Assembly (NCBI GenBank): GCA_002886105.1
Contig: CP025776.1
Coordinates: forward strand, 434,001-498,000
Direction: 5' to 3'
DNA from: Enterobacter sp. EA-1
Lineage (GTDB): Bacteria > Pseudomonadota > Gammaproteobacteria > Enterobacterales > Enterobacteriaceae
DNA: 64,000 bases
Positions 47,717 through 64,000 of the stretch are shown here, in pieces. The translations under genes and the position numbers were made by a program. Positions within the stretch are counted from its first letter, which is position 1; each line of letters begins with the position of its first letter. The notes below the pieces were generated by a model. It ran no database searches. It was given only the letters and a program-made list of their open reading frames with translations, and was not told where the DNA came from.

Positions 47717-47802
47717 CGATATCAGGCAGGTTTTTTTAAGCTAAAGGGTGCAGAATTCCGCTACAATCTGCGCCAGTAATTTTCCAACGCTCAGGAGATA
47801 TC

Positions 47803-48396
47803 ATGAAAGTAGCAAAAGACCCGTGGTCAGCCCCGGCCTATCAGGTACGTACAGAAGACGGTGTATTGGTTGATGAGTCTCCGGTGAGTGCGCCGCTGGA
47901 CTACCTGCACGGTCACGGTTCCCTGATCTCTGGTCTGGAAAACGCGCTGGACGGTCACGCAGTCGGCGACAAATTCGATGTGGCTGTTGGCGCGAACGAC
48001 GCTTACGGTCAGTACGACGAAAACTGGTGCAGCGCGTACCGAAAGACGTCTTTATGGGCGTTGATGAGCTGCAGGTGGGTATGCGTTTCTGGCAGAAACC
48101 GACCGAGGGGTCCGGTGCCGGTAGAAATTACCGAAGTGGAAGACGACCACGTTGTGGTTGACGGCAACCACATGCTGGCAGGCCAGAACCTGAAGTTCAA
48201 CGTGGAAGTTGTCGCTATCCGCGAAGCAACCGAAGAAGAACTGGCTCATGGCCACGTTCACGGTGCGCACGGTCATGACCACGATCACGACCACGATCAC
48301 GATGGTTGCTGCGGCGGTCACGGCCACGATCACGGCCACGATCACGACCACGGTAAAGGTGGTTGCGGTGGTCACGGCGGTTGCGGCTGCCACTAA
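47803..48396 (+). CDS. slyD: SlyD, FKBP-type prolyl isomerase and nickel chaperone (frame excursions)
   Basis: A cytoplasmic isomerase/chaperone that delivers nickel for hydrogenase maturation. The start at 47803 and the length of 197 residues match E. coli. The FKBP part shows TEDGVLVDESPVSAPLDYLH, GHGSLISGLENALDGHAVGD and NAYGQ-like DAYGQYDEN. The insert-in-flap domain shows VPVEITEVEDDHVVVDG. Two stretches are read in a wrong frame between compensating indels: residues 7-11 (PWSAP), and about 48024-48115, where the other frame gives VQRVPKDVFMGVDELQVGM. The C terminus is a His/Asp/Cys-rich metal-binding tail. Confidence 0.94.
   Translation: MKVAKDPWSAPAYQVRTEDGVLVDESPVSAPLDYLHGHGSLISGLENALDGHAVGDKFDVAVGANDAYGQYDENWCSAYRKTSLWALMSCRWVCVSGRNRPRGPVPVEITEVEDDHVVVDGNHMLAGQNLKFNVEVVAIREATEEELAHGHVHGAHGHDHDHDHDHDGCCGGHGHDHGHDHDHGKGGCGGHGGCGCH
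48245..48393 (+). repeat. His-Asp coding repeat in the SlyD metal-binding tail
   Basis: Repeated CAC-GAT / GGC-CAC units encode runs of His-Asp and Gly-His with CCGG and CGCH cysteine clusters. This is the nickel/zinc-binding tail. Such low-complexity repeats vary in length between species. Confidence 0.8.
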
Positions 48397-48438
48397 TACG
48401 CGTTGTCTTGCGCACTGTCGGTGCGTTGATTGCGTAAT

Positions 48439-48465
48439 AAAAAAGCGGGGAAACCCGCTTTTTTT
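48439..48465 (+). terminator. Rho-independent terminator of slyD
   Basis: AAAAAAGCGGG (48439-48449), loop GAAA, CCCGCTTTTTTT (48454-48465); a stable stem with a 7-T tail, 43 bases after the slyD stop. The A-run makes it usable from the slyX side too. Confidence 0.9.
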
Positions 48466-48471
48466 ACGCCC

Positions 48472-48691
48472 TCAATAATGGGGCGGAGGCGTCTCTTCTG
48501 ACGGTGAGGCCATATGGGAAGGCTGGCTGGCTTTCAGCTTTTCAGCCATCAAACGGAGGTGCTCGCGCAGCTTCGCCATTTCCAGTTCATGCGCGATGAC
48601 CGTCTGGTTCCAGCTCTTCAATGGTCATCTCCTGAAAGGCCAACCGGCTTTCCAGTTCCGCCAGTCGGGCTTCTATCGTTAACTCTTGCAT
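48472..48691 (-). CDS. slyX: SlyX family protein (frameshifted)
   Basis: About 72 residues, a short coiled-coil protein of unknown function convergent to slyD. The start at 48691 reads [20 protein letters not shown], then EMTIEELE before an extra base near 48608. The other frame gives [30 protein letters not shown] and [11 protein letters not shown] with TGA at 48472-48474. The proline-rich end is typical of SlyX. Confidence 0.9.
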
Positions 48692-48746
48692 TCTTTACCT
48701 CTGGATTGCGTCTGACCCGGTTTTCATTAAACGGGCGGATTTTACT

Positions 48747-48775
48747 GAACTTTGCCGTGCGATACAGCATCAGCG
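48747..48775 (+). promoter_or_regulatory. Possible sigma-E promoter of fkpA
   Basis: GAACTT (48747-48752) and TCAGCG (48770-48775), 17 bases apart, resemble a sigma-E promoter (GGAACTT, TCtgA-like). fkpA is a known sigma-E gene in E. coli. The spacing and the -10 match are only fair. Confidence 0.35.
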
Positions 48776-48930
48776 CAGAAAAGCAGAAACTTATTTAAAC
48801 AAAAATAGTCAGAAAACAGGTGAATTCGGTGGGTGTCCTTATGTTGATTTCCCGCGCAACGCTTTATAGTACGTTCCTTACTTTCTTATGTTTAACCGCG
48901 GGCGAGATGCCCCCGGCCCCTGAGAAATGG

Positions 48931-49777
48931 ATGAAATCACTGTTTAAAGTCACGCTGCTGGCGACCACCATGGCCGTAGCACTTCATGCACCGATTTCTT
49001 TCGCTGCGGATGCCGCAAAGAAAGAGACTGCAGCAGCAGCTGACAGCAAAGCGGCATTTAAAAATGACGACCAGAAATCCGCCTATGCGCTCGGCGCGTC
49101 ACTGGGCCGCTACATGGAAAACTCCCTGAAAGAGCAGGAAAAGCTGGGCATCAAACTGGATAAAGCTCAGCTGATCGCCGGCGTTCAGGATGCGTTTGCC
49201 GATAAGAGCAAACTGAGCGACCGAAATCGAACAGACTCTGCAAGCGTTTGAAACCCGCGTGAAGAGCGCCGCTCAGGAACGCATGGAAAAGACGCGGCTG
49301 ATAACGAAGCCAAAGGCAAAGCCTTCCGCGACACCTTTGCGAAAGAGAAAGGTGTGAAAACGTCTGACACCGGTCTGCTGTACAAAGTTGAGAAAGACGG
49401 TACTGGCGATGCGCCGAAAGACAGCGATACCGTGGTGGTGAACTACAAAGGGACGCTGATCGACGGTAAAGAGTTCGACAACTCCTACACTCGCGGCGAA
49501 CCGCTCTCCTTCCGTCTGGATGGTGTTATCCCGGGCTGGACCGAAGGCCTGAAAAACATCAAGAAAGGCGGCAAGATCAAGCTGGTTATCCCGCCGGCTC
49601 TGGCCTATGGCAAAACGGGCGTTCCGGGGATCCCCGGCTAACTCTACGCTGGTCTTTGATGTAGAACTGTTGGACATTAAAGCGGCGCCGAAAGCTGACG
49701 CCGCCGCGCCAGAAGCAGCACCGGCGGCGGGCGATAAAGCCGCTGACCCGAAAGCTGCAGACGCCAGTAAGAAGTAA
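48931..49777 (+). CDS. fkpA: FkpA, periplasmic FKBP-type prolyl isomerase/chaperone (frameshifted)
   Basis: A dimeric periplasmic chaperone-isomerase of the envelope stress response. The start at 48931 gives the signal peptide KSLFKVTLLATTMAVALHAP ending ISFAA. The helical dimerisation domain follows (SAYALGASLGRYMENSLKEQ), then the FKBP domain: DSDTVVVNYKGTLIDGKEFD, TRGEPLSFRLDGVIPGWTEG and GGKIKLVIPPALAYG. Slips lie near 49218, 49295, 49335 and 49628. The Ala/Lys/Asp-rich tail ends KAADASKK at 49777. At about 281 residues it is some ten residues longer than E. coli FkpA. Confidence 0.94.
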
Positions 49778-49791
49778 TACCGCGAAAAAAG

Positions 49792-49816
49792 CGCCGCCTT
49801 CGGGCGGCGTTTTTTT
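49792..49816 (+). terminator. Rho-independent terminator of fkpA
   Basis: CGCCGCC (49792-49798), stabilising TTCG loop, GGCGGCG (49803-49809), then a T7 run; 14 bases after the fkpA stop. Confidence 0.93.
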
Positions 49817-49982
49817 CTTGACCCCCATTCAGGATGCAGCCAACAAACAGGTAGCTTGACGGATAAAGTGTATATAATTCTGGAAAGCTTAACCTACGAT
49901 GTATTAATTTAGATCCCCATATAAATACTGAGCCTGCCCTGAAAACATAACGACAGGCTCCTGAAAAGGAGTGTTTTTTTTC

Positions 49983-50703
49983 ATGTCCGAGTCGCTATTA
50001 ACCAACGAAACCAGTGAGCTTGATTTACTGGATCAACGTCCTTTCGATCAAACCGACTTCGATATCCTCAAATCTTATGAAGCGGTGGTGGACGGGTTAG
50101 CGATGCTCATTGGTTCCCATTGCGAAATTGTTTTGCACTCCCTGCAGGATCTGAAATGTTCCGCTATTCGCATTGCCAACGGCGAACACACCGGGCGTAA
50201 AATCGGCTCACCCATTACCGATCTTGCATTGCGTATGCTGCACGATATGACGGGCGCGGACAGCAGTGTGTCCAAGTGCTACTTCACACGGGCGAAAAGC
50301 GGCGTACTGATGAAGTCGGAAACCATCGCGATCCGTAATCGCGAGCACCGGGTGATTGGCCTGCTGTGTATTAACATGAACCTTGATGTACCGTTCTCGC
50401 AAATTATGAGCACCTTTATTCCGCCAGAAACTCCGGATGCGGGATCGTCGGTCAACTTTGCCTCCTCGGTGGAAGACCCGTCACACAAACGCTGGAGTTC
50501 ACTATCGAAGAGGTGAATGCCGATCGTAACGTTTCCAACAACGCCAAGAACCGGCAGATCGTCCTGAATCTCTATGAGAAAGGCATCTTTGATATTAAAG
50601 ACGCCATTAACCGGTGGCTGACCGCCTGAACATCTCCAAGCACACCGTGTATCTGTACATTCGTCAGTTCAAAAGCGGTGACTTTTCCGGGCAGGAGCGG
50701 TAA
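49983..50703 (+). CDS. yheO: YheO, PAS/YheO-domain DNA-binding protein (frameshifted)
   Basis: A predicted regulator of about 240 residues with an N-terminal YheO-like PAS domain and a C-terminal helix-turn-helix. The start at 49983 reads [76 protein letters not shown] and [20 protein letters not shown] are in frame. Slips near 50480 and 50612 precede the end: [38 protein letters not shown] and the [23 protein letters not shown]. It overlaps tusD by one base, so it heads the tus operon. Confidence 0.93.
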
Positions 50704-51088
50704 TGCGTTTTGCCCTGATGGTGACCGGCCCGGCGTACGGCACGCAACAGGCCAGCAGTGCCTACCAGTTTGCGGTTGCACTGTTGGCGGCAGGGCATAC
50801 GCTTGGCAGCGTTTTTTTTTACCGGGAGGGGGTGAGCAACGCGAATGCGCTGACCGCTCCCGCCAGCGATGAGTTTGATTTGGTGCGTGCATGGCAAAAT
50901 TGCACGACGAACAGCAGGTCGAACTGCATATTTGCGTTGCTGCGGCGCTTCGTCGCGGTGTGGTTGATTCAGCGGAAGCACAGCGGTTGGGGCTTCCTGC
51001 CGCTAACCTGCAGGCCGGGTTTTCGCTAACCGGGCTGGGCGCGCTGGCGGAAGCCGCGCTCTCCTGCGATCGGGTGGTGCAGTTCTGA
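50703..51088 (+). CDS. tusD: TusD, sulfur-relay subunit for tRNA 2-thiolation (frameshifted)
   Basis: Accepts persulfide sulfur from TusA in the TusBCD complex, feeding TusE and MnmA for mnm5s2U34 of tRNA. The start at 50703 reads [40 protein letters not shown] and [12 protein letters not shown] follow. A slip near 50895 leads to the frame with [20 protein letters not shown], holding the active-site Cys. It ends [17 protein letters not shown] at 51088. The length is 128 residues. yheO and tusC each overlap it by one base. Confidence 0.94.
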
Positions 51089-51448
51089 TGACGCGTATTG
51101 CCTTTGTATTTACCTCGGTGCCGCACGGCTCCGCTTCCGGGCGTGAAGGTCTGGATGCGCTGCTGGCGACCTCCGCGTTTACCGATGATATTGGCGTGTT
51201 TTTCGTGGGTGACGGCGTTTTTTCAACTGCTGGCGAATCAGCGACCTGATGCCATTCTGGCGCGGGATTACATCGCCACATTTAAAGTCCTTCCTTTATA
51301 CGATATCGACCAGTGCTGGCTGTGTGCTGCTTCGCTGCGTGAGCGTGGCTTAAGCGAAGATGCGGCGTTTGTATTGCCTGCCCGGTGTCTGGAGCCTGAT
51401 GCGCTGCGCGAGCGGCTTGATGAATACACCGTCGTTATGACCTTTTGA
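51088..51448 (+). CDS. tusC: TusC, sulfur-relay subunit (frameshifted)
   Basis: Second subunit of TusBCD. ATG at 51088 overlaps the tusD stop (TGATG). Corrected reading: [40 protein letters not shown] and [20 protein letters not shown]. Then [20 protein letters not shown] and [20 protein letters not shown], with stop at 51446-51448. Slips lie near 51125 and 51220. The length is about 119 residues. Confidence 0.93.
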
Positions 51449-51455
51449 GGCGTCT

Positions 51456-51744
51456 ATGCTGCATACTTTGTCTCCAGTCCCCATGGCAGTGCGATATGGC
51501 GGCAATGCTGCGATTAGTACGCCCGGGCGATGATTTACTGCTGTTGTCTGACGGCGTAACGGCGGCGCTGGAAGGCGGGCGTTTCATTGACTTATTGCTC
51601 AATGCCCCCATATCGCTACACGTGCTGAGTGAAGACGTTGATGCGCGTGGTCTTTCTGGTCAAATTTCGAGCAGTGTCGTCAGGGTTGACTATACTGATT
51701 TCGTGAGTCTGGCCGTGAAACACGATGCTCAGATGCGTTGGTAA
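51456..51744 (+). CDS. tusB: TusB, sulfur-relay subunit (frameshifted)
   Basis: Third subunit of TusBCD. ATG at 51456 reads MLHTLS, then a slip in the first 25 bases leads to [40 protein letters not shown] and [20 protein letters not shown]. It ends [21 protein letters not shown] at 51744. The length of 95 residues equals E. coli TusB. The str promoter lies just beyond its stop. Confidence 0.93.
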
Positions 51745-51765
51745 TGTGTGATCGCTGTATATTTC

Positions 51766-51794
51766 TTGACACCTTTTCAGCACAGCCATAAAAT
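51766..51794 (+). promoter_or_regulatory. Sigma-70 promoter of the str operon
   Basis: TTGACA (51766-51771) and TAAAAT (51789-51794) with 17-base spacing, 78 bases before the rpsL start. This is a near-consensus ribosomal protein promoter. Confidence 0.88.
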
Positions 51795-51853
51795 TCTGCG
51801 TCCTCATATTATATGAGGTCGTTTTATTACGTGTTTACGAAGCCAAAAGCTAA

Positions 51854-52246
<393 letters not shown>

Positions 52247-52327
52247 TGGTTCTCCGTTAAGTAAGGCCAAACTGTTTTAACTTAATGTCAAACTAAACTC
52301 TTAGAGTTTTGGACAATCCTGAATTAA

Positions 52328-56282
<3,955 letters not shown>

Positions 56283-56301
56283 TTTTTTTAGCTTTGAATT
56301 G

Positions 56302-56326
56302 AAAAGGGCGCTTTGGCGCCCTTTTT
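56302..56326 (+). terminator. Rho-independent terminator of the str operon
   Basis: AAAA-GGGCGC (56306-56311), loop TTTG, GCGCCC (56316-56321) and a T5 tail, 20 bases after the tufA stop. Confidence 0.92.
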
Positions 56327-56461
56327 GCTGTCTGCTATTTAGCAACAGACATATTTATTCGTGATTTTGCGGACCATCCCGCAACAGCTTTACAGTTTGT
56401 GCTATTGTAATCATAACCATTCTCATTTACACTTTTGCGCATAAATTGAACGGGAGTGATC

Positions 56462-56655
56462 ATGTACGTTTGTTTGTGTAATGGTGTGAGTGACAAAAGA
56501 TTCGCCGGGCTGTACGCCAGTTTCACCCTCAATCTTTTCAACAGCTTCGCAAGTTTGTTCCTGTAGGAAACCAATGTGGTAAGTGCATTCGCGCAGCGCG
56601 AGAAATTATGCAGGATGAGCTTACACAGATCCCGGAATATAAAGAGATCGCCTGA
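56462..56655 (+). CDS. bfd: Bacterioferritin-associated ferredoxin (frameshifted)
   Basis: A [2Fe-2S] protein that reduces bacterioferritin iron for release. ATG at 56462 reads MYVCLCNGVSDK, with the first two cysteines as CLC. An A missing near 56500 shifts the frame. The other frame gives VRQFHPQSFQQLRKFVPVGN after a further read, then QCGKCIRAAREIMQDELTQI with the second Cys pair, ending PEYKEIA at 56655. The length is 64 residues, as in E. coli. It precedes bfr. Confidence 0.92.
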
Positions 56656-56726
56656 GGCGCTATCTTTTTTGACATCCCTGTAGCCCCATCTACGCTTCCA
56701 ATGAGTGGAAGCGGAGGGACTACATA

Positions 56727-57203
56727 ATGAAAGGTGATGTTAAAATCATAAACTATCTCAATAAATTATTGGGAAATGAGCTTGTCGCAATAAACCAGTA
56801 TTTTCTCCACGCGCGGATGTTCAAGAACTGGGGACTGACGCGCCTGAATGATGTCGAATACCATGAATCCATCGATGAAATGAAACACGCGGATAAGTAC
56901 ATCGAGCGTATTTTGTTCCTTGAAGGGATCCCGAATCTGCAAGATTTAGGCAAGCTCGGGATTGGTGAAGATGTTGAAGAGATGCTGCAATCTGATCTGA
57001 GGCTGGAGTTGGAAGGCGCGAAAGATTTGCGTGAAGCGATCGCCTACGCTGACAGTGTCCATGATTATGTCAGTCGCGATATGATGATCACTATTCTGGC
57101 CGAAGAAGAACACCACATCGACTGGCTGGAAACCGAGCTTGATCTGATCGGTAAAATCGGAGTGCAGAACTACCTGCAGTCGCAAATCAAAGTTGAAGAT
57201 TAA
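56727..57203 (+). CDS. bfr: Bacterioferritin
   Basis: An intact frame of 158 residues. A heme-containing 24-mer iron store with a ferroxidase di-iron site. [20 protein letters not shown] is followed by [20 protein letters not shown], where Glu18-type and Met52-type ligands ([19 protein letters not shown]) are visible. [20 protein letters not shown] carries the Glu/His di-iron ligands. bfd lies 71 bases upstream. Its stop overlaps the end of the convergent peptidase gene. Confidence 0.97.
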   Translation: MKGDVKIINYLNKLLGNELVAINQYFLHARMFKNWGLTRLNDVEYHESIDEMKHADKYIERILFLEGIPNLQDLGKLGIGEDVEEMLQSDLRLELEGAKDLREAIAYADSVHDYVSRDMMITILAEEEHHIDWLETELDLIGKIGVQNYLQSQIKVED

Positions 57204-57658
57204 CCCAGCCCCATGGTGTGATACCCAATCAGCAAACCCGCTGCTGCCAGAAATGGCCCAAAAGGCAGCGGGTTTTTTAGTACCTGTAATCTGCGACTCA
57301 AGCATGCTTTCGTTACTACCGCGCATCCTGCCAGCAGGGCCGCGAGAAACACCAGCATAGGTAAACTTTGCCAGCCATGCCGGGCTCCCAGAGCGGCCAG
57401 AAATTTGATATCACCATAGCCAAGTCCCTCCTGATGACGTACGAAACGGTAACCCCAATAGATCAGCGCAAAGCCTGCGTAGCCTGCAATCGCGCCGATA
57501 ACCGCGTTTGCTAAAAAGGTGGGCGTAAGGTGCAATGCCAGAGTAACCCCGTCCATAAAAGGGGGCAGGTGAATCTGTCTGGCAGCAGGCCCGTACGCAT
57601 ATCATAGCGGATAAGAACCAAATTCATCGCCGTGTAAATAGAAAGAAAAAATCAGCAT
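57200..57658 (-). CDS. Short prepilin leader peptidase (HopD/GspO-like, frameshifted)
   Basis: A membrane aspartic protease of the type IV prepilin family, about 152 residues, without the N-terminal methyltransferase domain and zinc-binding cysteines of full-length GspO/PilD. ATG at 57658 reads MLIFSFYL. After a slip near 57630 come [20 protein letters not shown] and PLLWTGLL, with the first catalytic Asp (RYD-RTGLLPD). After slips near 57545 and 57510: [20 protein letters not shown] and the second Asp in [15 protein letters not shown]. It ends [20 protein letters not shown] before 57200. It converges on bfr with a 4-base overlap. Confidence 0.82.
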
Positions 57659-57832
57659 ATTGTCCCTGTTTGAAATAGAGCTATGTGAAGTCGAGGGTGC
57701 CGGGGCATAGGAAAAAAGAAAACGCGTAATTGTGATATTGCGTAGCCGTTTGCGAAGATTTGTGCGGTGCTGTTGCATTTGCATCTGACCTCCGGAACCC
57801 GCACGCAAGACTGCTTAATTTCTACACTGCAC

Positions 57833-57860
57833 TTGCGTCGCGGCTGGATTTGCGTATAAT
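57833..57860 (+). promoter_or_regulatory. Promoter of the S10 operon
   Basis: TTGCGT (57833-57838) and a perfect TATAAT (57855-57860) at 16-base spacing, followed by GCGCGGGC as in E. coli. The predicted start near 57867 leaves a leader of about 170 bases before rpsJ. Confidence 0.88.
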
Positions 57861-57866
57861 GCGCGG

Positions 57867-58349
<483 letters not shown>

Positions 58350-58381
58350 TCAGGTCATCGAGCGATTGAGAGGTTGAAACA

Positions 58382-59933
<1,552 letters not shown>

Positions 59934-59950
59934 GTCGGAGGAGTAATACA

Positions 59951-61069
<1,119 letters not shown>

Positions 61070-61074
61070 GGTAG

Positions 61075-63009
<1,935 letters not shown>

Positions 63010-63033
63010 TACAGTACGCGTTCTCTAACGAAT

Positions 63034-63065
63034 AAACGGCTCAGCGATGGGCCGTTTATTTTTTT
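63034..63065 (+). terminator. Terminator at the end of the S10 operon
   Basis: AAACGGC (63034-63040) pairs with GCCGTTT (63051-63057) around a 10-base loop; a T-rich tract (ATTTTTTT) follows. Confidence 0.85.
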
Positions 63066-63089
63066 CTACCCATCTCAGGGAAGCGGTGT

Positions 63090-63095
63090 TATAAT
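63090..63095 (+). promoter_or_regulatory. -10 element of the spc operon promoter
   Basis: A perfect TATAAT within AAGCGGTGTTATAATGCTGCGCC, the conserved enterobacterial spc promoter context. The -35 region is poor, as it is in E. coli. It lies 85 bases before rplN. Confidence 0.8.
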
Positions 63096-63167
63096 GCTGC
63101 GCCCCCGATATGGGGAGGGCTTTTTATCGACCCTGATTCTGGGGTCTTCAGTAGTAGTTGACATTAG

Positions 63168-63550
<383 letters not shown>

Positions 63551-63560
63551 GGAGCGAATC

Positions 63561-64000
<440 letters not shown>

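Noticed and set aside
48052-48415. Minus-strand and alternative frames through the SlyD tail giving Val/Thr/Ile or Arg/Asp/His repeats
   Set aside because: They are low-complexity products of the His-Asp codon repeat read in other frames.

Overview
The window is a stretch of an enterobacterial chromosome. Gene order follows the Escherichia coli backbone from nudE and mrcA through the dam operon, nir, crp and kef loci into the str, S10 and spc ribosomal clusters. Several accessory genes (malonate decarboxylase operon, NadV-type NAD salvage, a cytosine deaminase beside nirB) point to the Klebsiella/Enterobacter/Kosakonia side of the family. This is inferred from gene content and protein similarity recalled from memory; no search was run.

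Layout. 1-8.5 kb: nudE (5' truncated), mrcA (-), the DNA-uptake operon hofMNOPQ, aroK and aroB. 8.6-13.3 kb: damX, dam, rpe, gph, trpS. 13.3-18.5 kb (-): cysG, nirC, nirD, nirB behind an FNR/NarL-type control region. 18.7-23.5 kb: cytosine deaminase, ppiA, yhfG-fic, pabA, argD. 23.5-29.2 kb: yhfK (-), crp (-), yhfA (+), prkB, yheU, yheT (-). 29.4-43.0 kb: an accessory block between yheT and yheS carrying a TelA/XpaC-like pair, an NrtR-type regulator divergent from a PRPP synthetase homologue and nadV, and the malonate decarboxylase operon mdcABCDEFGH with convergent mdcR. 43.1-49.8 kb: yheS (-), kefG-kefB-yheV, slyD, slyX (-), fkpA. 50.0-57.7 kb: yheO-tusDCB, the str operon (rpsL, rpsG, fusA, tufA), bfd, bfr and a short prepilin peptidase (-). 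58.0-64.0 kb: the S10 operon (rpsJ to rpsQ) and the start of the spc operon (rplN, rplX, rplE cut by the window end).

How the genes work together. The NAD block looks like a self-contained route from nicotinamide to NMN: the Prs homologue supplies PRPP, NadV uses it, and the divergent NrtR faces two matching palindromes in front of the operon. The mdc block encodes a complete biotin-independent malonate decarboxylase with its prosthetic-group synthesis (mdcB, mdcG), loading (mdcH), transporter (mdcF) and LysR regulator. The nir operon couples NADH nitrite reductase to its siroheme synthase and nitrite channel.

Quality warning. Most genes, including essential single-copy ones (fusA, rplB, rpsC, crp), are broken by one or more single-base indels, often in homopolymer runs. 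Universal ribosomal genes cannot all be pseudogenes, so I read these as sequencing or assembly errors and annotate each gene over its full span, stating where the frame slips. Coordinates of such genes are correct for start and stop codons, but the literal translation is not the protein.
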